A DNA stretch of 64,000 nt from Ulota crispa (taxonomy: Eukaryota; Streptophyta; Bryopsida; Orthotrichales; Orthotrichaceae): the NCBI GenBank assembly GCA_963920765.1, contig OY987247.1:20246471-20310470 (forward strand), written 5' to 3'. The notes beneath the pieces were generated by a model, which searched no databases, was not told the origin of the DNA, and saw only the letters and a list, made by a program, of their open reading frames with translations. Below, one piece after another: positions 1 through 13,453 of this stretch (position 1 is the first letter of the stretch; the number at the start of each line of letters is the position of its first letter). A program made the translations under genes and the position numbers.

Positions 1-2529
1 GTTTCAGAATTAACCGTTTTAGAACAAATTTTCCTGAAAATCCTACTCAAACAAATCACTACTCAAGTTAAAGACTTATTTGCAATATTTTGAAAACACA
101 AAGGCAAAATTTGCTGGAGAAGAACATGGATGTCATGTGATATGAGCCTACTTAACTTGTCTTTATTGATATTTGTGTGCAAAGTACTCGCATAATGAGT
201 TGGAGTGCATAAAGCTTTTAGAACAGCCAACACTTTACTCTTGTCCTCTGTGGATAAAACATATGGAGCATCTGGCATGTTAAATCTGTCACGATTACCT
301 CCAATTCTTCTTACATGCAAATTTGGTTTGATTTTTCTTGCTTGCATATCTGCCCAAACTGCATGAGAATATTTTTTGCCAAAAATTGTCTTCAAAATGT
401 TTTCACAAAGGTTTTTCTTGTAGTGCATGGGATCTAAACCATGATGCACTAGTAGGGTCTGACATCAAATGAAATACAATAAATTATGGTAAAAAAACAT
501 TGATAATGTAAAAGATTCAATCTCAAAAAATTGAGGGACAAAGAGGCTGAAATTTTCTACATACCAGAAAATCGGTTTGTATCGAGACACTAAACTTTGA
601 TCATCAAAACATCCCTTGCCTTTCATCTAAGTTTGTGATACTACCAATCAGCAAATATAGTGAATGCACGTAGTGTTTCTGGTCCCTAATTCACATTCAT
701 TTCACTATTCACTAAAAAAATTATGCTCTTCAACATTCTAATCAATATGAACAAAAATGTACTTTATTCTACCCTACTTCAATCTATAGAAATTTAGAAA
801 ATTAAGATAATAAAAAGGTTTTAATTCCTTTAGAATTACATAAAACAATAACAGCATGAGTCGTGGTACATTATTACAACTTAAATAGCTGCAAAACCAT
901 TGAGAGTATGATTTCTCTCATGAGTATGACAAAGAAATTCAACAAACGTATCCCTAATTTAGATGTTCTAACAAGACAAATGAGCTTCCCAGACTAATTA
1001 TAAATTGAACACTTGAGACCCAATGGGAACCGTTTTTTGTGGCTCTTAACACATCAAAGAGATTACTAGTACTTCTAAAAGACAAGATTGAAAGCAACCA
1101 CTTATTAAACAGTAGACATATATTGTCTGGAGACATTTCATGTTTGCATTATTTTGTCTCAAACCTCATGCCACATCATTCACTCCAAGTCTAATAAGTG
1201 CATGGAGTTTTGTGGTACACACTTTTAATTTGTTTTATGAGGTTCAAAGAATTTTACCATCCAATATGGTAGGTCGTGGAAAATAATTTTGCTTGACTCC
1301 ATGAAGCTTTACTTGGTCTTTGCTAGAGTTCTCCACTCCACCTTCTCTAAAGAAGGCTTCCCTAGCATTCTCCCATCAAAGTATCTCAACTCTTGTAGTT
1401 CTTTTATGGAGCCATGTGCCACTCTTGAAAACTGTTGAATGCCACTTTATCTCTTTGAAAAGGGTGATCTCCATCTAAATACCTGCTCCAGCCTAGATAA
1501 ATCATTTTACTAAGAATTGTTGCATGCTTTGCACATGTTTCTGGACCACACAGAGGGCATCCCTTGTAACCATGAACTTGCTGCCCCAATAGCAATCCAT
1601 ATGTTGGTAAATCATTAATTGTAAAAATCAACATAGCTCTCAAGATGAATCTTTTGTTCCCCTTTGATTTTGAGACGTTGAACGTTGGAACTCCTATCCA
1701 TAACTTTTGCAAGTCATGAATAATGGGTCATAGGAAGACGTTGATATTCTTGGCAATTGCAGCCTTTGGTCTAGGAATGAGTAAAACCAAGGAGATAAAG
1801 AACTACTTTGTTAGCAGTCAAGGTGGAAGATTAAATATTGTAATTAGAAACACCCATGTGGAATGCTTAATTGCATTATTTTTATATGGTATTACTTTGT
1901 CTCCAACAAGTCCAATCATCAAATTTGTCTTCACTTCAGCAAATTCTGGATACATCTGGTCAATGATTCTTTACTGCATACTATCAGCAATAGAGCACAT
2001 CACCCCATCATTAGATTTATGACTGTTGTATCAAGTCATGTGCTTTGATATTTCCAGACATTTAAACATCCAAAGAATATGTTTGACAAAATCAAACTAT
2101 TGAACCACCTTTGGAACTGAGTTTGATCCTGGAACAAATGGCTCTCTCTACACCTAGGGCATTCAATGAGGTGTTCATCCTCCCCTCATATAGAATGTGT
2201 CTGTGAGGGCAGCAGTGCACTTGGCAAAGCTGTAATCCTAACTTCATCAACATACTCTTTACTTCATACAATGTTCTAGGAAAGCGGTTAGAATTGGGAA
2301 AAAGATTTCCAACAATCCACTTCAACAACGCATCAACAAAAGTCTACAGAACAAAGTACAGACTACATAGAAAGAACAAAACAATGGTGCATTGCAAACA
2401 ATTTTGAGTGCTATTGTCAAATATCGGCTTTATGGATTCTTGTACCAAGTACTCCAAGTTCACTTCATTCATGTTCACATCCTCTTTTGCTTGATTAAAA
2501 TGAAACCCGCCTTCATTTTCCTCTTGCAA
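1..2529 (-). pseudogene. CACTA (En/Spm) transposase relic, TNP2/Transposase_21 type
   Basis: Enzyme that cuts and joins CACTA elements in the nucleus; this copy is dead. Reading leftwards from 2529, blocks of the plant TNP2-type transposase appear in family order: a Zn-finger-like block (FPRTLYEVKSML at about 2270, then CPHRHILYEG), the segment matching 'DGV..HPADG..W..' (SNDGVMCSIADSMQ, then MYPEFAEVKTN) near 1930-2010, LPP and LLIPRPKA near 1750-1800, then LRAMLIFTINDLPTYG and CPLCGPETC at 1550-1650. A GT..AG intron of 799 bp at 459-1257 fits between HDLPYWM and LLVHHGLDPMHYKKNLCENI, the usual place of the 'LPYW...HN.DVMHIEKNVCDNI' signature. The ISHDIHVLLQQILP motif follows at 110-140 and the reading continues off the window edge. 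Stops (in QYHCSIADSMQ-stop, LPP-stop, VFL-stop) and at least one frame change near 2090 show decay. The element ends are not seen. I am confident of the family and less sure of exact exon ends. Confidence 0.8.
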
Positions 2530-4241
2530 TAGTTGTTCCTAAAGGTTGTCCATTCTACAAAAAGCATCCCTGGCCATGCCATCAAGATCCACAGTGGTCC
2601 AAGGAAGCCACATGAATTTGTCGTCATTGCTTTCCCTGACACGTTCTCAATAACGCTCTCCATTTCCATTGTCGAGTTTTGCAGGACCACGAACCTCCTC
2701 CCCGTTTATGGTCTAACAAAATGCAATATAAGTGGCATAACAAATTATAAATGTCTTTGACTGATAGAGATTTCTAGATACATTTAATAACACTTGGTAG
2801 TACAATAACGTATTGAAGTTATACTTCACATTTTCTTTATAAGCATCAAACTTGACTTGAAACCCATGGGCAATGACATTATAAAAGAGAAGAAACTAAG
2901 TTGAAGAATTACTAGAACTCTATCATTATTGACAAAGAGATATTGGGTGACACAAAATGATACTACAGAAGTAGTCAAGCAGAGGATGGCACTTACAATG
3001 ATAGGGTAAAGTAAATAACAATCTTGCCCATGTCTAATGTGGTGCCTTGCAATGACGTCAACATTAAGTACAATTGAGACCTTGCATCATTTGCAAGCAC
3101 AAGGATATTGCGCTAGACCCAATCAGTTTGCAGTTGGCCGCTTGATGTGGTAAGCATTAGATTCACCACATTGCATAATGAATGGTCTTTAGTTCCAATG
3201 AAATATTGTTGCTTCAATGCCCTTCTGGTGCACATTTATTGAAATACACACACCTTTAATATGAAACAAAATCCGTTATGGGCCTGCAATAAAAAATAAT
3301 AGTGACCTTGTTACCAATCGCTAACAAGATAGCTTATTTTATCATTTGCATACACAACATGACCTACATTACGTAATGTCAAAGTTTAAAATTGGAAATG
3401 ATGGAAAGTCACATCACTTATAGTTGTGCACCAACAAAAAATTCTATTGAATTTTGAATTACTTAATCAGCTATAGGTATGCTCCACAGTCAATTGATAT
3501 TCATGGCCATGGCTGCTAACTTTAATCAAGTGCTACAAGTACTACTTGTGCCATAAGACACAGTTTTTTTTTGTTCAAATATGTTTATTCCTTCATTTCA
3601 GTTATTTGATAGCTTCAACGCACAATAAACTATATACAATGTACAGCAATTATAAACATCAAAAAGTGTTCTCTTTATTCTATCTATTGTTATTCATATA
3701 ACATAAACTAATAGATTGTTGATGTGCTGAGCAAAAATTAAATGAAAGGGTCAACAGAACAAAAATCAATGACAGTAGTGTCTTACCAGAACTTATAGAG
3801 TTCAAATATAAAATAACTCCAGCAATTGAGCTGCCAAAATGGACATGTCTACTTCACATTGAGAGAGGCTAATATCATGAATAACAAGATATTCATTAAA
3901 TTGGGAAAAATTGTGTACCAAACTATATTTCACCTGAATTTGGATAAACCACCTTAATCTTATCCACCCACTCACCTAACAAATTAAAGTGGGACATATA
4001 TACATTTTGGGACTACTTGGAAAGATCAATGAAGTTGTAGTATAAAATATGCCAATGTAATTAGTGTGTTCTGAAATTGCATTTGCAGCACTGACGAAAG
4101 CAGATCCTTCTTATGTATAGATTTGGAAGCCCTTACATGGTATGCGGAGTAGTACAAGATGCAAACAAATGAATATTAGACAAAAAATATATTGAAAAGC
4201 ATTACAGGCTAGAAAAAATGAAAGCCGACAATGCAAAAGTG
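2530..4241. other. No gene recognised
   Basis: AT-rich sequence upstream (in gene direction) of the CACTA relic. It may hold the 5' part of that element, but I could not find a CACTA terminus or subterminal repeat here. Only short unsupported reading frames are present. Confidence 0.4.
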
Positions 4242-4613
4242 AATTCCAATACACACAACAAAATGTGATTACGATCACAAAATTCTTGTCTCTGGAACTA
4301 CTACAGCATACTTTGGCAATTGAGGTGACCATGTGAATCTAGTCATACCAGAGGGCAATCAGGGCCTCTATAATGAGACTTACTAATCCGCGTAACCCAA
4401 AATGTATTTAATTGCTAAAGTATAGGCAATTCCAATACACACGGCAAAATGTGACTACGACTACAACATTCCTGTCTCCGAAACTACTGCGGCTTGCTCT
4501 AGAAATTAAGGTGACCACGTGTATCTAGTCATACCAAAGGGCAATCAGGATCTCTATATTGAAACTTATAAATCTATGTAGTCTAAAATGTATTTAGTTG
4601 CTAAAGTATAGGC
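4242..4613. repeat. 186-bp tandem duplication
   Basis: Two adjacent copies, 4242-4427 and 4428-4613. Both begin AATTCCAATACACAC and run through 'ggtgaccaNgtg.atctagtcatacca.agggcaatcag' to 'ttgctaaagtatagg'. The copies differ by scattered substitutions, mostly transitions, so the duplication is old. It lies just past the C-terminal end of the DUF7869-type relic and codes for nothing I recognise. Confidence 0.85.
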
Positions 4614-4822
4614 ACATGCTACTTCACTGATGGAGCGCAACATCTCAAATTCTGTAGTAATCTGTATGACATTAAGCTTTGTTGTGCTTGGCCTCCATTG
4701 ATTTAGGGTACATTCTCGTCCTCCTTGGCGCTATTGTCAACCAAGCACCACTACAGATTGTCCTTGGTAGCAATAACTTGCGCATGTGAAATGGAAATAT
4801 TCACTGCGCTAGCTTTTGGTTT

Positions 4823-7800
4823 CTAGGAAGTCAAAATGGAGTTTGTTTGAACCCAGCAAGGCGGTTGCATTGAGTTAACCTTCCATTTTAGCAAAACTTT
4901 ATCTAAGGAATTCCACCCACGATATGAAGCTTGCCCTTCACAATCTTTGTTGTTAGGCTTAAAGTACTGCACATATATATTTTTATAATGTTTGCTTGTT
5001 GACAAATTTGGGTCCAATAAGGCCAATGCAACCCACACTGGCTTAGGTGCCTTATCTCCTTCCCCGGGACAAAGGAGTAGCATGTATGCCTTTCCACAAT
5101 CCTTTGCAACACAAAAAGACGACCTTGGACAATCTTGTCTAGGGCCTATGAAATGATCGTCCGTAGCAAACTCCTCTCTAGTTGTTCTGTTTGTATTAAA
5201 AATGTCATTTGCACTTCTTTGAATTCAACTTGATGGACAGAAGCCCTCTTGTAGTTCAATTATGGACAAAGGAGGTGCCCTATCCAATGCTTCCTTCACT
5301 CCTTTCCAGTAATTGATGATGCTTCTTTGGTTTAACAAATACATCCTAGTTGTGTCTTTTGCAGCAAGAGATTCCCAATATAGAATATACCTAGATAGGC
5401 CTTTTGCAATGTCTTCCTTTTGCCGCATAGGAATTGGCTCCGCCACTCCGAGAACACCATGAGGTCATACCTATTTGCCTTCAAAGTCCACATCCCATAG
5501 TCTTATTCCTTCAGCTAGTTTTTGGTTATCCTCTGTACATTGTATTTTAAACTACATAATTGGTTTGCCTTCTTTAAATGAGAAATTGAACTATTGACCT
5601 TTAGTATGGCTAATGAGTACATTCCCGTTTGTTGGCAAATATGGAGAAACAAAAGCCTTGAAGTCCGAGACCTCCTCAATCAAATGTGGGATCACTTTCT
5701 CAGACTTTGCATCAAGATTCAAGTAAGACTCCATTAGATGCGATAATGTTGAGTGGTCTCTGTTTTTTAGCTCCATACTCCACCTCTCAAAGGAAGCATC
5801 AATATTCTCGTGTGTGTGCCCAACTAGAAGAAACAACACTAAAACTTCCTCAAACACGCAGTTGGCTATTAGTAGTGACCAAAAAGCAAAAACAAATCTG
5901 CTCTAATTGTCTTTCTAGCAGTTGTCGAGTTGCACATGGAGAATGGGGAGGAGCGGGGTAATCACGGAGATTGCGCACATGGAGTTTGCGAGTGGAACAC
6001 ACATCTCTTTTCCTTGAAATAGCGCTTTAGCTAGTGTTGTCCTACCAAACTGACAAAATAGTTGCGTACTTGACGACTGCTTTGGTTGCTTTAGGTCACA
6101 GAGTAATTTTGCAATCAAACCAATCGTATGATTGGAGTCAGCCTTATACAAATCTAGAGCATAGTGTGTGAATTGTACATTGCCATGCCCGTGCACTATC
6201 ATGCCCGTAACTGAAATGGGCAGTTTCACAAGGCCGTCAACACTTTTGTTTTTGCAGCAAAACTTGGTGAGGCAATCTTTGAGTGATCTATTTTATCGTG
6301 TATAATAGTAATAACTTGGTGAGGCTTAGTCACAGATGTGTATCTTGATGCATAGTAAGCTTGACAATGGGCCTCTTATTTTGCAAGATGCTCTTGTAAT
6401 TCTCCAGCATGAACCTCAATCGCTCTTGACCCTAGAGGATGCGCGTCACACAATTGCTTATTTTTGTTGCATGTGCCGCAACGAGCAAACATATCCCCCT
6501 TTCGCTTCACCAAACACTCAATGAATTCATGCCAACGGAGGAAACTGATAGTCGATGTGGACACTGGCGGTAGGCCCAAAGCAATATTAACCTGGGAGAT
6601 AAAGCACATCAAAGAATGAGGTTAAATGGAATTTGCTTACGAAGGCAGATTTGGCAACGATAAGAAATAGACTCCAAAAAATATTGACATTCAGGTGGTC
6701 AAGTGAGTGTGAGGATTCCGTGATCTTTACAACTTCCCTCAGGGAAGTACGGATGTTCTTGGATTTCTTAGTGCTCAGGCGGATTTGAGCTCCTGAAATT
6801 TTTATCATTAGCAGACTATTTGACGCACATTTGTAATTTCTTGGACTTGTTACTGACATTCAGGTGGTCAAGTGAATGTCAAGAATCACAAATGACAAAA
6901 ACTCCCCATTTGCAAATAAGGATTTTTGTGAATACCATAGCATTAAGGTGGATATTCACTTATTGAACATTGGTGTTTCTATGGATTTGGTAGTGACATT
7001 CAGGTGGTCAAGTGAATGTGAGGATTTGGCAATCACTTCAACTCTTTGTAAGCAAACATGGAGGTTCTGCAAAACCTTTGCGCTATGGTAGAGTTATACT
7101 TAAGATGTTCTAGTCAAGGAAAAACCAACTACAGAACACCACATGCTGTCTATATTCATTATTGACATTTAGGTTGTTAGGTGAATGTGAGGATTCTATG
7201 ATCACATCAACTTCCCATAAGCAAGTCAAGAGGTTTTTAGTTTGAAGGCAGAGTTTCACTTGTGAGGTTTCACTGAAGGACAAACCTATTATTGCACATC
7301 AATGACTCTCTAGATCCGTTAGTGACATTCAGGTGGTCAAGTGAATGTGAGTATACTACTATCACTTCAACTTCCTATAAGCAAGTCAGGAGGTTCTTAG
7401 CTTGAAGGCAGAGTTTCACTTGTGAGGTTTCACTAAAGGAAAGACCTATTAATGCACATCAATGACTCCCTAGATTCATTGCTAACATTCAATTGGTCGG
7501 GTGAATTTGAGGATTCCATGATCACTTCAATTTCCCACAAGCTAATGTGGAGGTTCTTGAATAACTTAGCCCTAAGGTGGTATTTCATCTCAAAAGCCGC
7601 TATCAAGGAAAAACTGATTAATGCATATCACAGATCTCTACAGCATTTGATACTCACATTTAGGTTTTCAGGTGAATGTGCAGATTGAGGATCACTTCAA
7701 CTTCCCATAGCCAATTATGGAGGTTTTTCAGAACCTCAGCCATATGACCCAATTTTACTTACCACTTGACAAACATCTATGACTTTGTGGATTTCTTACC

Positions 7801-9414
7801 AACATTGACGTGGTTAGGTGAATGACCAATTACGGTGGTACAATCAGTCATTCCTCCATGACTATTTTGCTTGTTTTGGAATTGCTCTCACAATTTATAT
7901 TCCCCCTGCAATGCAGTCAACCTAATGTTGTTATGTAAATGACCACATCAATCTCCTCATGGCATACTACAGAGCACTTATTTAAACTAAGGTGGTTCAC
8001 TAAATGTCAGATCCTGCTTCAAAATGCTGTCCCTTGTAATAATATTTGTAAAACATTTTAATACCTACATTTCCGCAAGAAACTTAACTAACTAAGTTTC
8101 ATTTGGCTGCCACTGACAAACTCAATGATCACTTACTCATATTCAGGTGATCTGTTGAATGTGACATAGTGGTGATCTAACAACAGATATGACCGTCAAC
8201 GTCTCATGAAATCCTTGGAAAATGACATCCACCGGAGGACTTGTTTGTGGGATTTGTAATTAAAGAAAGGAAACTTGTACAAATGTTTTTTGTTCTCGCA
8301 TGAACAATTATTCAATTTCAGCTGCTCTAGTAACTAAATTGAGCTGGAGATCACTTAACATAGTTGGACTCACTCTAAAAAAGGCACTAATACGCCCTAG
8401 TTCTAATGGCTGGGAATAGATTGAAGACTAGCAAAGCAATTTATCTCATTGATTTTTTCTCAAATAACCTTCCACTTGGACCATTTGGAAGGACCCGCTC
8501 TACCACCTTGAGACTAGACGGAAGAATCCTGAATCTGTGCAGCATGATGTCAGTAGCTGCATCTATGATGCAAGACAAAGATGCAAGTGCCTGACTTGTT
8601 GCCAATCTACGCTTCTTTGATCCAGTGTTTCCATGCTGTGCTGACCTCATTCTTGCTTCCGCATTGGCCCGTTGCTATAAAAATCACTTCTAGAAACATG
8701 CATAATGATCATCCACGCCTTCAAGCATACCTCTTGATTGTCCAGCATGACATATTTCCGATCCGGACTGCTCTAAACATGTCTATGTACTTTGAGCTTC
8801 ATGTATTTCCTCAGTCGACAGCCTCATGACCACATCTCATTACTAAGACTCTTCACAATTGCAAGACCTATATTGTGGGTACATTTCCTCTGGCAACATT
8901 TTGCTGTTGAAATTGCAAACAATGATTTGTTACTTAAGAGTTGCTGCAACTTATCAGATTGCCACTTAGTACGAGCACGCCTTGTTTTGTATTGCCTATG
9001 GTGGACAGGCCGCGTTCCGCCTGTTTGTGCCTCCATCTCTTTTGCGTATGCAATTTCCAGCTCATACAAAGTGTAACCATTGTATTTTACGGCCTTGCAA
9101 GGCCATTGTTTTAGTCTAAGTTTCCACTCAATGAGCACAAAGTCCGTCATTACAAACTCTATTATAAGAACCCTGACATCATCATTATCCAATGGTTTAT
9201 TGTCCACATAATCTGATGGACAAATATTTTTGACAATGGCAATTGCACTCACTATGCCTTCACTATTAAAGAGCTGAACCTTGAGATTCATCCATTCCTC
9301 TTAAGGGATAATTACTCGATCCGTGGTTTGAGCATCACCATTGTTGTTGCCTGGAGGGTCTTTGGCTTCAAAGTTGCAATTCTCTTCTTCTTTGTCCTCC
9401 CTTCCACTCTGCAT
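4823..9414 (-). pseudogene. DUF7869-type transposon protein relic
   Basis: Long protein of a poorly described transposon-like family (DUF7869); its activity is unknown. Read leftwards from the ATG at 9414: an acidic start (GREDKEEENCNFEAKDPP), KCCQRKCTHNIGL near 8880 (Cys-rich block), then QHGNTGSKKRRLATSQALA at 8570-8640. An intron from about 8440-8470 to an acceptor at 6592 (tatctcccag) follows. Next come PPVSTSTISFLRWHEF and FARCGTCNKNKQLCD at 6430-6580, AYYASRYTSV and VITIIHDKIDHSK at 6260-6340, LPISVTGMIVHGHG at about 6190-6230, ILHVQLDNC at 5915, FLLVGHTHENIDASFERWS near 5800 (the family hallmark VGHTH..ID..F), and a C-terminal part (VWVALALLDPN, then YVQYFKP) to 4823. Stops follow HLAK, QLDNC and other points, and a frameshift lies near 6235. 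The frame otherwise holds over long stretches, so this was a real gene. Family confidence is high; the function is not known. Confidence 0.75.
6685..7960. repeat. ~160-170-bp diverged tandem repeat inside the DUF7869 intron
   Basis: Copies start with GACATTCAGGTGGTCAAGTG or variants at 6685, 6855, 6995, 7164, 7324, 7484, 7655 and 7801, a spacing of 140-171 bp. More degraded traces occur near 7925 and 8143. Most copies continue with 'aatgtgaggatt..atgatcacttcaacttccca.aagc'. The 7164-7483 units share a longer body (GAAGGCAGAGTTTCACTTGT). The array lies wholly between the inferred splice sites of the DUF7869-type gene. A single related core occurs on the plus strand near 10206 and an inverted trace near 10604. 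Confidence 0.85.
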
Positions 9415-12400
9415 AGTCAAGGCCGCATATAACATTGTTAATCTACTGTACTGGGATTCATAGCAACGGCGCAACTAGGACAAGCATAGTTTCTAATTTA
9501 CATCCTCACTTGATAGGTCTAATGCCGTGGGATACAAAGCTTCCAGTTATAAAGTGGGGTCTGTAAGGCAGAGAGGAAGCTCAATGTCAAGCAAGAATGT
9601 GTTTTGTATGGTTGCCAACCCTCGGCGTTCTTTGTCGCTTGTCAAATATATAGCAAACCGGCGTGGATTGGTTTCAATGATTCAAGGTCATATTGAATGA
9701 AAGTGTTGCACATAATAACACCTCACTGTCTAATATTCTTGGGAACTCAATTGCTACGTTGTCAATGGCGCCTCTGAATACTATCTGCAAGGGTAAACAA
9801 TTTGTTTCTCAAAACGCAAGGACTAGCAATGCAACGTACATTCCAATAAAGTGCTTGAAATACAAACATAGTTCAAATGTTTAGTACCTTGTCGGATATG
9901 TCGTCCATCTTGCCTACATTTAAGTAATCTCTTTGCTGCGTAACAAAGCAAAGGTTATTAGGTTCAGTTTAGTGCAAATGTCAAGTAATTGATTTCAACA
10001 CTTGCTGTCCATGGAACTGTAAGACTCCATTTCAAGGACTTGGTTAGATTATGAATTCATTCAACATATACAAAACACTAGTTGTTTAGTTGCAGTGCTT
10101 GGTGACAATGAGTTCATGCTCAATTTCAAGACGCGAGAGTACATTTGGTATGTACACACTACAACGTTCTCAATGAATGATGTATATTGTTGACAATCTC
10201 AAATTCAGGTGGTCAAGTTAATATATCTGACTACAAAAAAAGTTAGTAATCGGGACTTTGGAATTTGCGCTTGTTCAAGGAAGAATTGAAAGTAAATTCA
10301 GATCTTATCAACAAACAACACTATGCCATGTTTAGTTCTCACAACGCGGTGTATTGAATAGTCACTTATATTGCACACATATTCTTCTACAAATATCAAA
10401 TGAGGCTACTTGGAAAAATTGGTAAAACACTGCACTATTTTCATGTGACCTTTGGAATCTCAACACTAATTATTGCATACACAAAATTTGTTTGGCCGGG
10501 TTCTGCGCAAAATTTTCCTCTGAACGCTTGGGAGCAACATTGCACTTCATGCTTGACATGGACAAATAACTGGGTAAGAGGACAAATTTGCATTTTTACA
10601 ATTCACCTGATCACCTGGATTTGGGGTCACTTCAATTCACATTCCCATTAACAGAATTGACCAAGCTGTCCCAATGACACCAAACACCCTCACAATATTC
10701 TAGTGATCACGTGAAATTGAACTCACATAACCCTTAACAAGTTTGTAGTAAACATGCCCCCCCTTGGTTTCTTAAGTGAACACTATTTTTAAGAAATTAC
10801 TCTGAGAAAATGCCAAAATATTCACTGTGACAACTACAAAATCTGACATCATCCTACTTTTGATGCCGTGACATTCAGCACTAGCGCACCTTTTGGCAAT
10901 GGATGCGCCTTTATTCTTAAGCGGAATAGTAGACATAATCAAATAGGCTTTTTAATTGTCAATGGTTACTTCCCCCCATCTTATACACGTACCACATATA
11001 TTATTGACTGCACCTACTAATATTACGTAAGGATTCTTCTCTATTCATCACCTACTTGCGCTACTCAGTCATTAGGAGAAACAACAAAAAATAAACACCT
11101 CAATTGCTTCAAAAAATAGGACACTAACACTAACCTCGCCCTACCTTGCCCTACATGATTAGTACACACTTGTTTACAAGGCAACTTGAGCGATACTAGG
11201 TTCATAGTATTAGTAATTCAGGTGTACTACCATCCCACATTCAATCATGTCTAGACATGACTCTTCACAAACTCCAAATGCCTTAGCATGGTCTCCTTTT
11301 TCGTTCTCATGGGCCACACCCAATGAAGGAAACAACCTATTCCATGAGTACAACATGCAATTGCCATGCTCATATGCTTCTTATTTTGCAATGATCAGCT
11401 ACACCACATCAGTTTTCCAACCCTATAGTCAATTACAAAGAGAACTAAACTACTTCAAAGGCTTTTACAGAACGCACCTCCTGATTCTTTCTTCTTACTA
11501 CTAACCACATCTGTGTCCACATCCACTTTCAGCTATGTAAAGTGACAGATGCACAAAATAACATTCCTAGTTCCACAAGACTGTGCGGTCCTAACATCTA
11601 GGCAGAAGTGTCCACCCCCTCTCAGCATACAAGTTGAATATGAACATGTTCCTGAGAACAACGTCCTAATTCAATTGTTTAATTACAAACTATCAAATGG
11701 GGGGACGATGGCTTCCACAGAAGCAATACTAAAACTCCTCTGACCCCATATATAGACCTTTGCAATTCATGCATCTTAGCGCTTACCTAGTAAAAATTAC
11801 GTTGAAGCTGCTTGGCATAAGTGTATCTACAAAAACACTCTCAATACGCTAAGAGTAATTCCCGCTTCCAAAGCAAATGATTGAGTAATTCTACATCATC
11901 ATGCGTACCCGTAAAAGAAAGCGCAACAAAAACTCACAAGCTCCACCCAAAAGCAGCTCCCAAACCTGCGCAAACCACCAACCGCCTCTAATGAAGCACT
12001 TGCTCCCCATCGCTTCCGCAAGCAGAACAATCTCCTCATGCACACCAATATGGCACCTGCGGACCATACTCCTAAAACAATTCTAAGGGGACAACCAAAA
12101 CTACATGTCCGACAAAAGACAGCAAAACCAACTCCTTGGACAAAGCTTCAGCGCAAGAGGTAGGGCAAAAGACAGAGATTGTTCTGTAATGAAAGACATT
12201 GAAAATTTCATCCACGATACAAAACCTAATGCCGCGTGTTGCTAGAGGCGTTTGTCAGAATCAAGGAAAATGGTATAAAATATTAGCCGCCAGTCATCAG
12301 TGACAAAACCTAGGTATAGATGTTGTCTTAAAAGAGTGCCTGACAATGGAGATTCAGTTTCTATTCTCACTTGGTTTTATAGCATGAAGAGTTCACCGCC

Positions 12401-12541
12401 CTTGTTTGGAATTATAGAAACCACTGATAATATTTTGGATGAATTGGCAATGTTTTTACCCTATCATCAAAACCGGGTTCAATATCATTGTTGGCCACAT
12501 GTCTTCCAAAATATGCCAAAGTAGATGGTCTGGAGGTTTCT
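9415..12541. other. No gene recognised
   Basis: Non-repetitive AT-rich sequence upstream of the DUF7869-type relic. It holds single degraded copies of the intron repeat core near 10206 (plus) and 10604 (inverted). Short reading frames, the longest 85 codons at 11247-11504, resemble no family I know. TTTAGGG motifs are essentially absent. Confidence 0.4.
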
Positions 12542-13085
12542 TTAACCCCTAAGCGCCCAATCAACCATTTTCTAGTAGCTTCCCAATTTTGGGCTACCCA
12601 AGACAAAAAAAAAACTTTTTTCAAGTAGTTTTTTCTTATGATAATAGGAAATCAAGTGTACTTTTCAACTTAACTTGAATCATGTCAATCCAAGCTACAC
12701 TCCACCAAGGAGAATTTTTCAAAGACAAACACTTCAATGTTTGCTAGTGTTGTAGTTTTTGGAAACTAATAATGTTCTCTCCTTTCAAAAGATTGCATTT
12801 TTGAAATTTAGGATAGGATGTCTATTTTAAACCAATCATTTCTAATTTTGAAATCTATGAATAAAATTTGAAATTCTAGTGAATATAGTATTAAATGGTC
12901 AATGCTTCTAAAATCATTACATAAAAATCAAAAAAAAAACCTGAGAGTTTCAGTGTATGGATAATTACCAAACATAATGATTCTTATTTTTTATCTGTTG
13001 AAGCAAACTTCAACAAAGTTACAGAAGTGCCATTTGATAACACATCTGTGTTTTGCCCTTACCCCTTTGGGCCTTCAGGGCTTAA
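12542..13085. mobile_element. Possible degraded TTAA-bounded inverted-repeat element
   Basis: Starts TTAACCCCTAAGCGCCC and ends with the complement of TTAAGCCCTGAAGGCCC. This resembles, with several mismatches, the TTAACCCCTAAAGGAC ends of the clearer elements at 31.3, 52.3, 53.3, 61.6 and 62.8 kb. The interior is AT-rich with no coding signal. The match is weak and could be chance. Confidence 0.25.
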
Positions 13086-13372
13086 GGCTCAATCTCATGA
13101 TGATTTTGTTATAAGTTGGAAACACGCACCGCTAAGGTGAGCTAACAAGACCTAGAACACTAACCAACTAGCACCTAATCCCAAAGACAATTACCATAAT
13201 TGTTGACATATTTGAAAATTATACAAATATAGCAATATCCATCAACATTAATTTCAGGGTTTAGAACATGATGATTATTAATTAACATCTTGAAAGTTCA
13301 ATGAACATACTAGCAAGCAAAAAACATTCAATTAGCACTTTCAAATGAATTGTTTGGATGCATTGTCAACCA

Positions 13373-13453
13373 TTTGTGAATTTATACAGAGTCGCTCAGT
13401 TTGTGAATTTATACAAAGTCACTTAGTTTGTGAATTTATTTAGACTCACTTAA
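13373..13453. repeat. 27-bp minisatellite, 3 copies
   Basis: The unit TTTGTGAATTTATACA followed by GAGTCGCTCAG recurs at 13373, 13400 and 13427 with an exact 27-bp period and a few substitutions in the second and third units. No gene overlaps it. Confidence 0.8.

Noticed and set aside
6685-7960. Regularly spaced repeats that could be taken for a CRISPR-like array
   Set aside because: Spacing and repeat length are irregular, the 'spacers' are themselves repeated, and the context is eukaryotic transposon DNA. It is a diverged tandem repeat.
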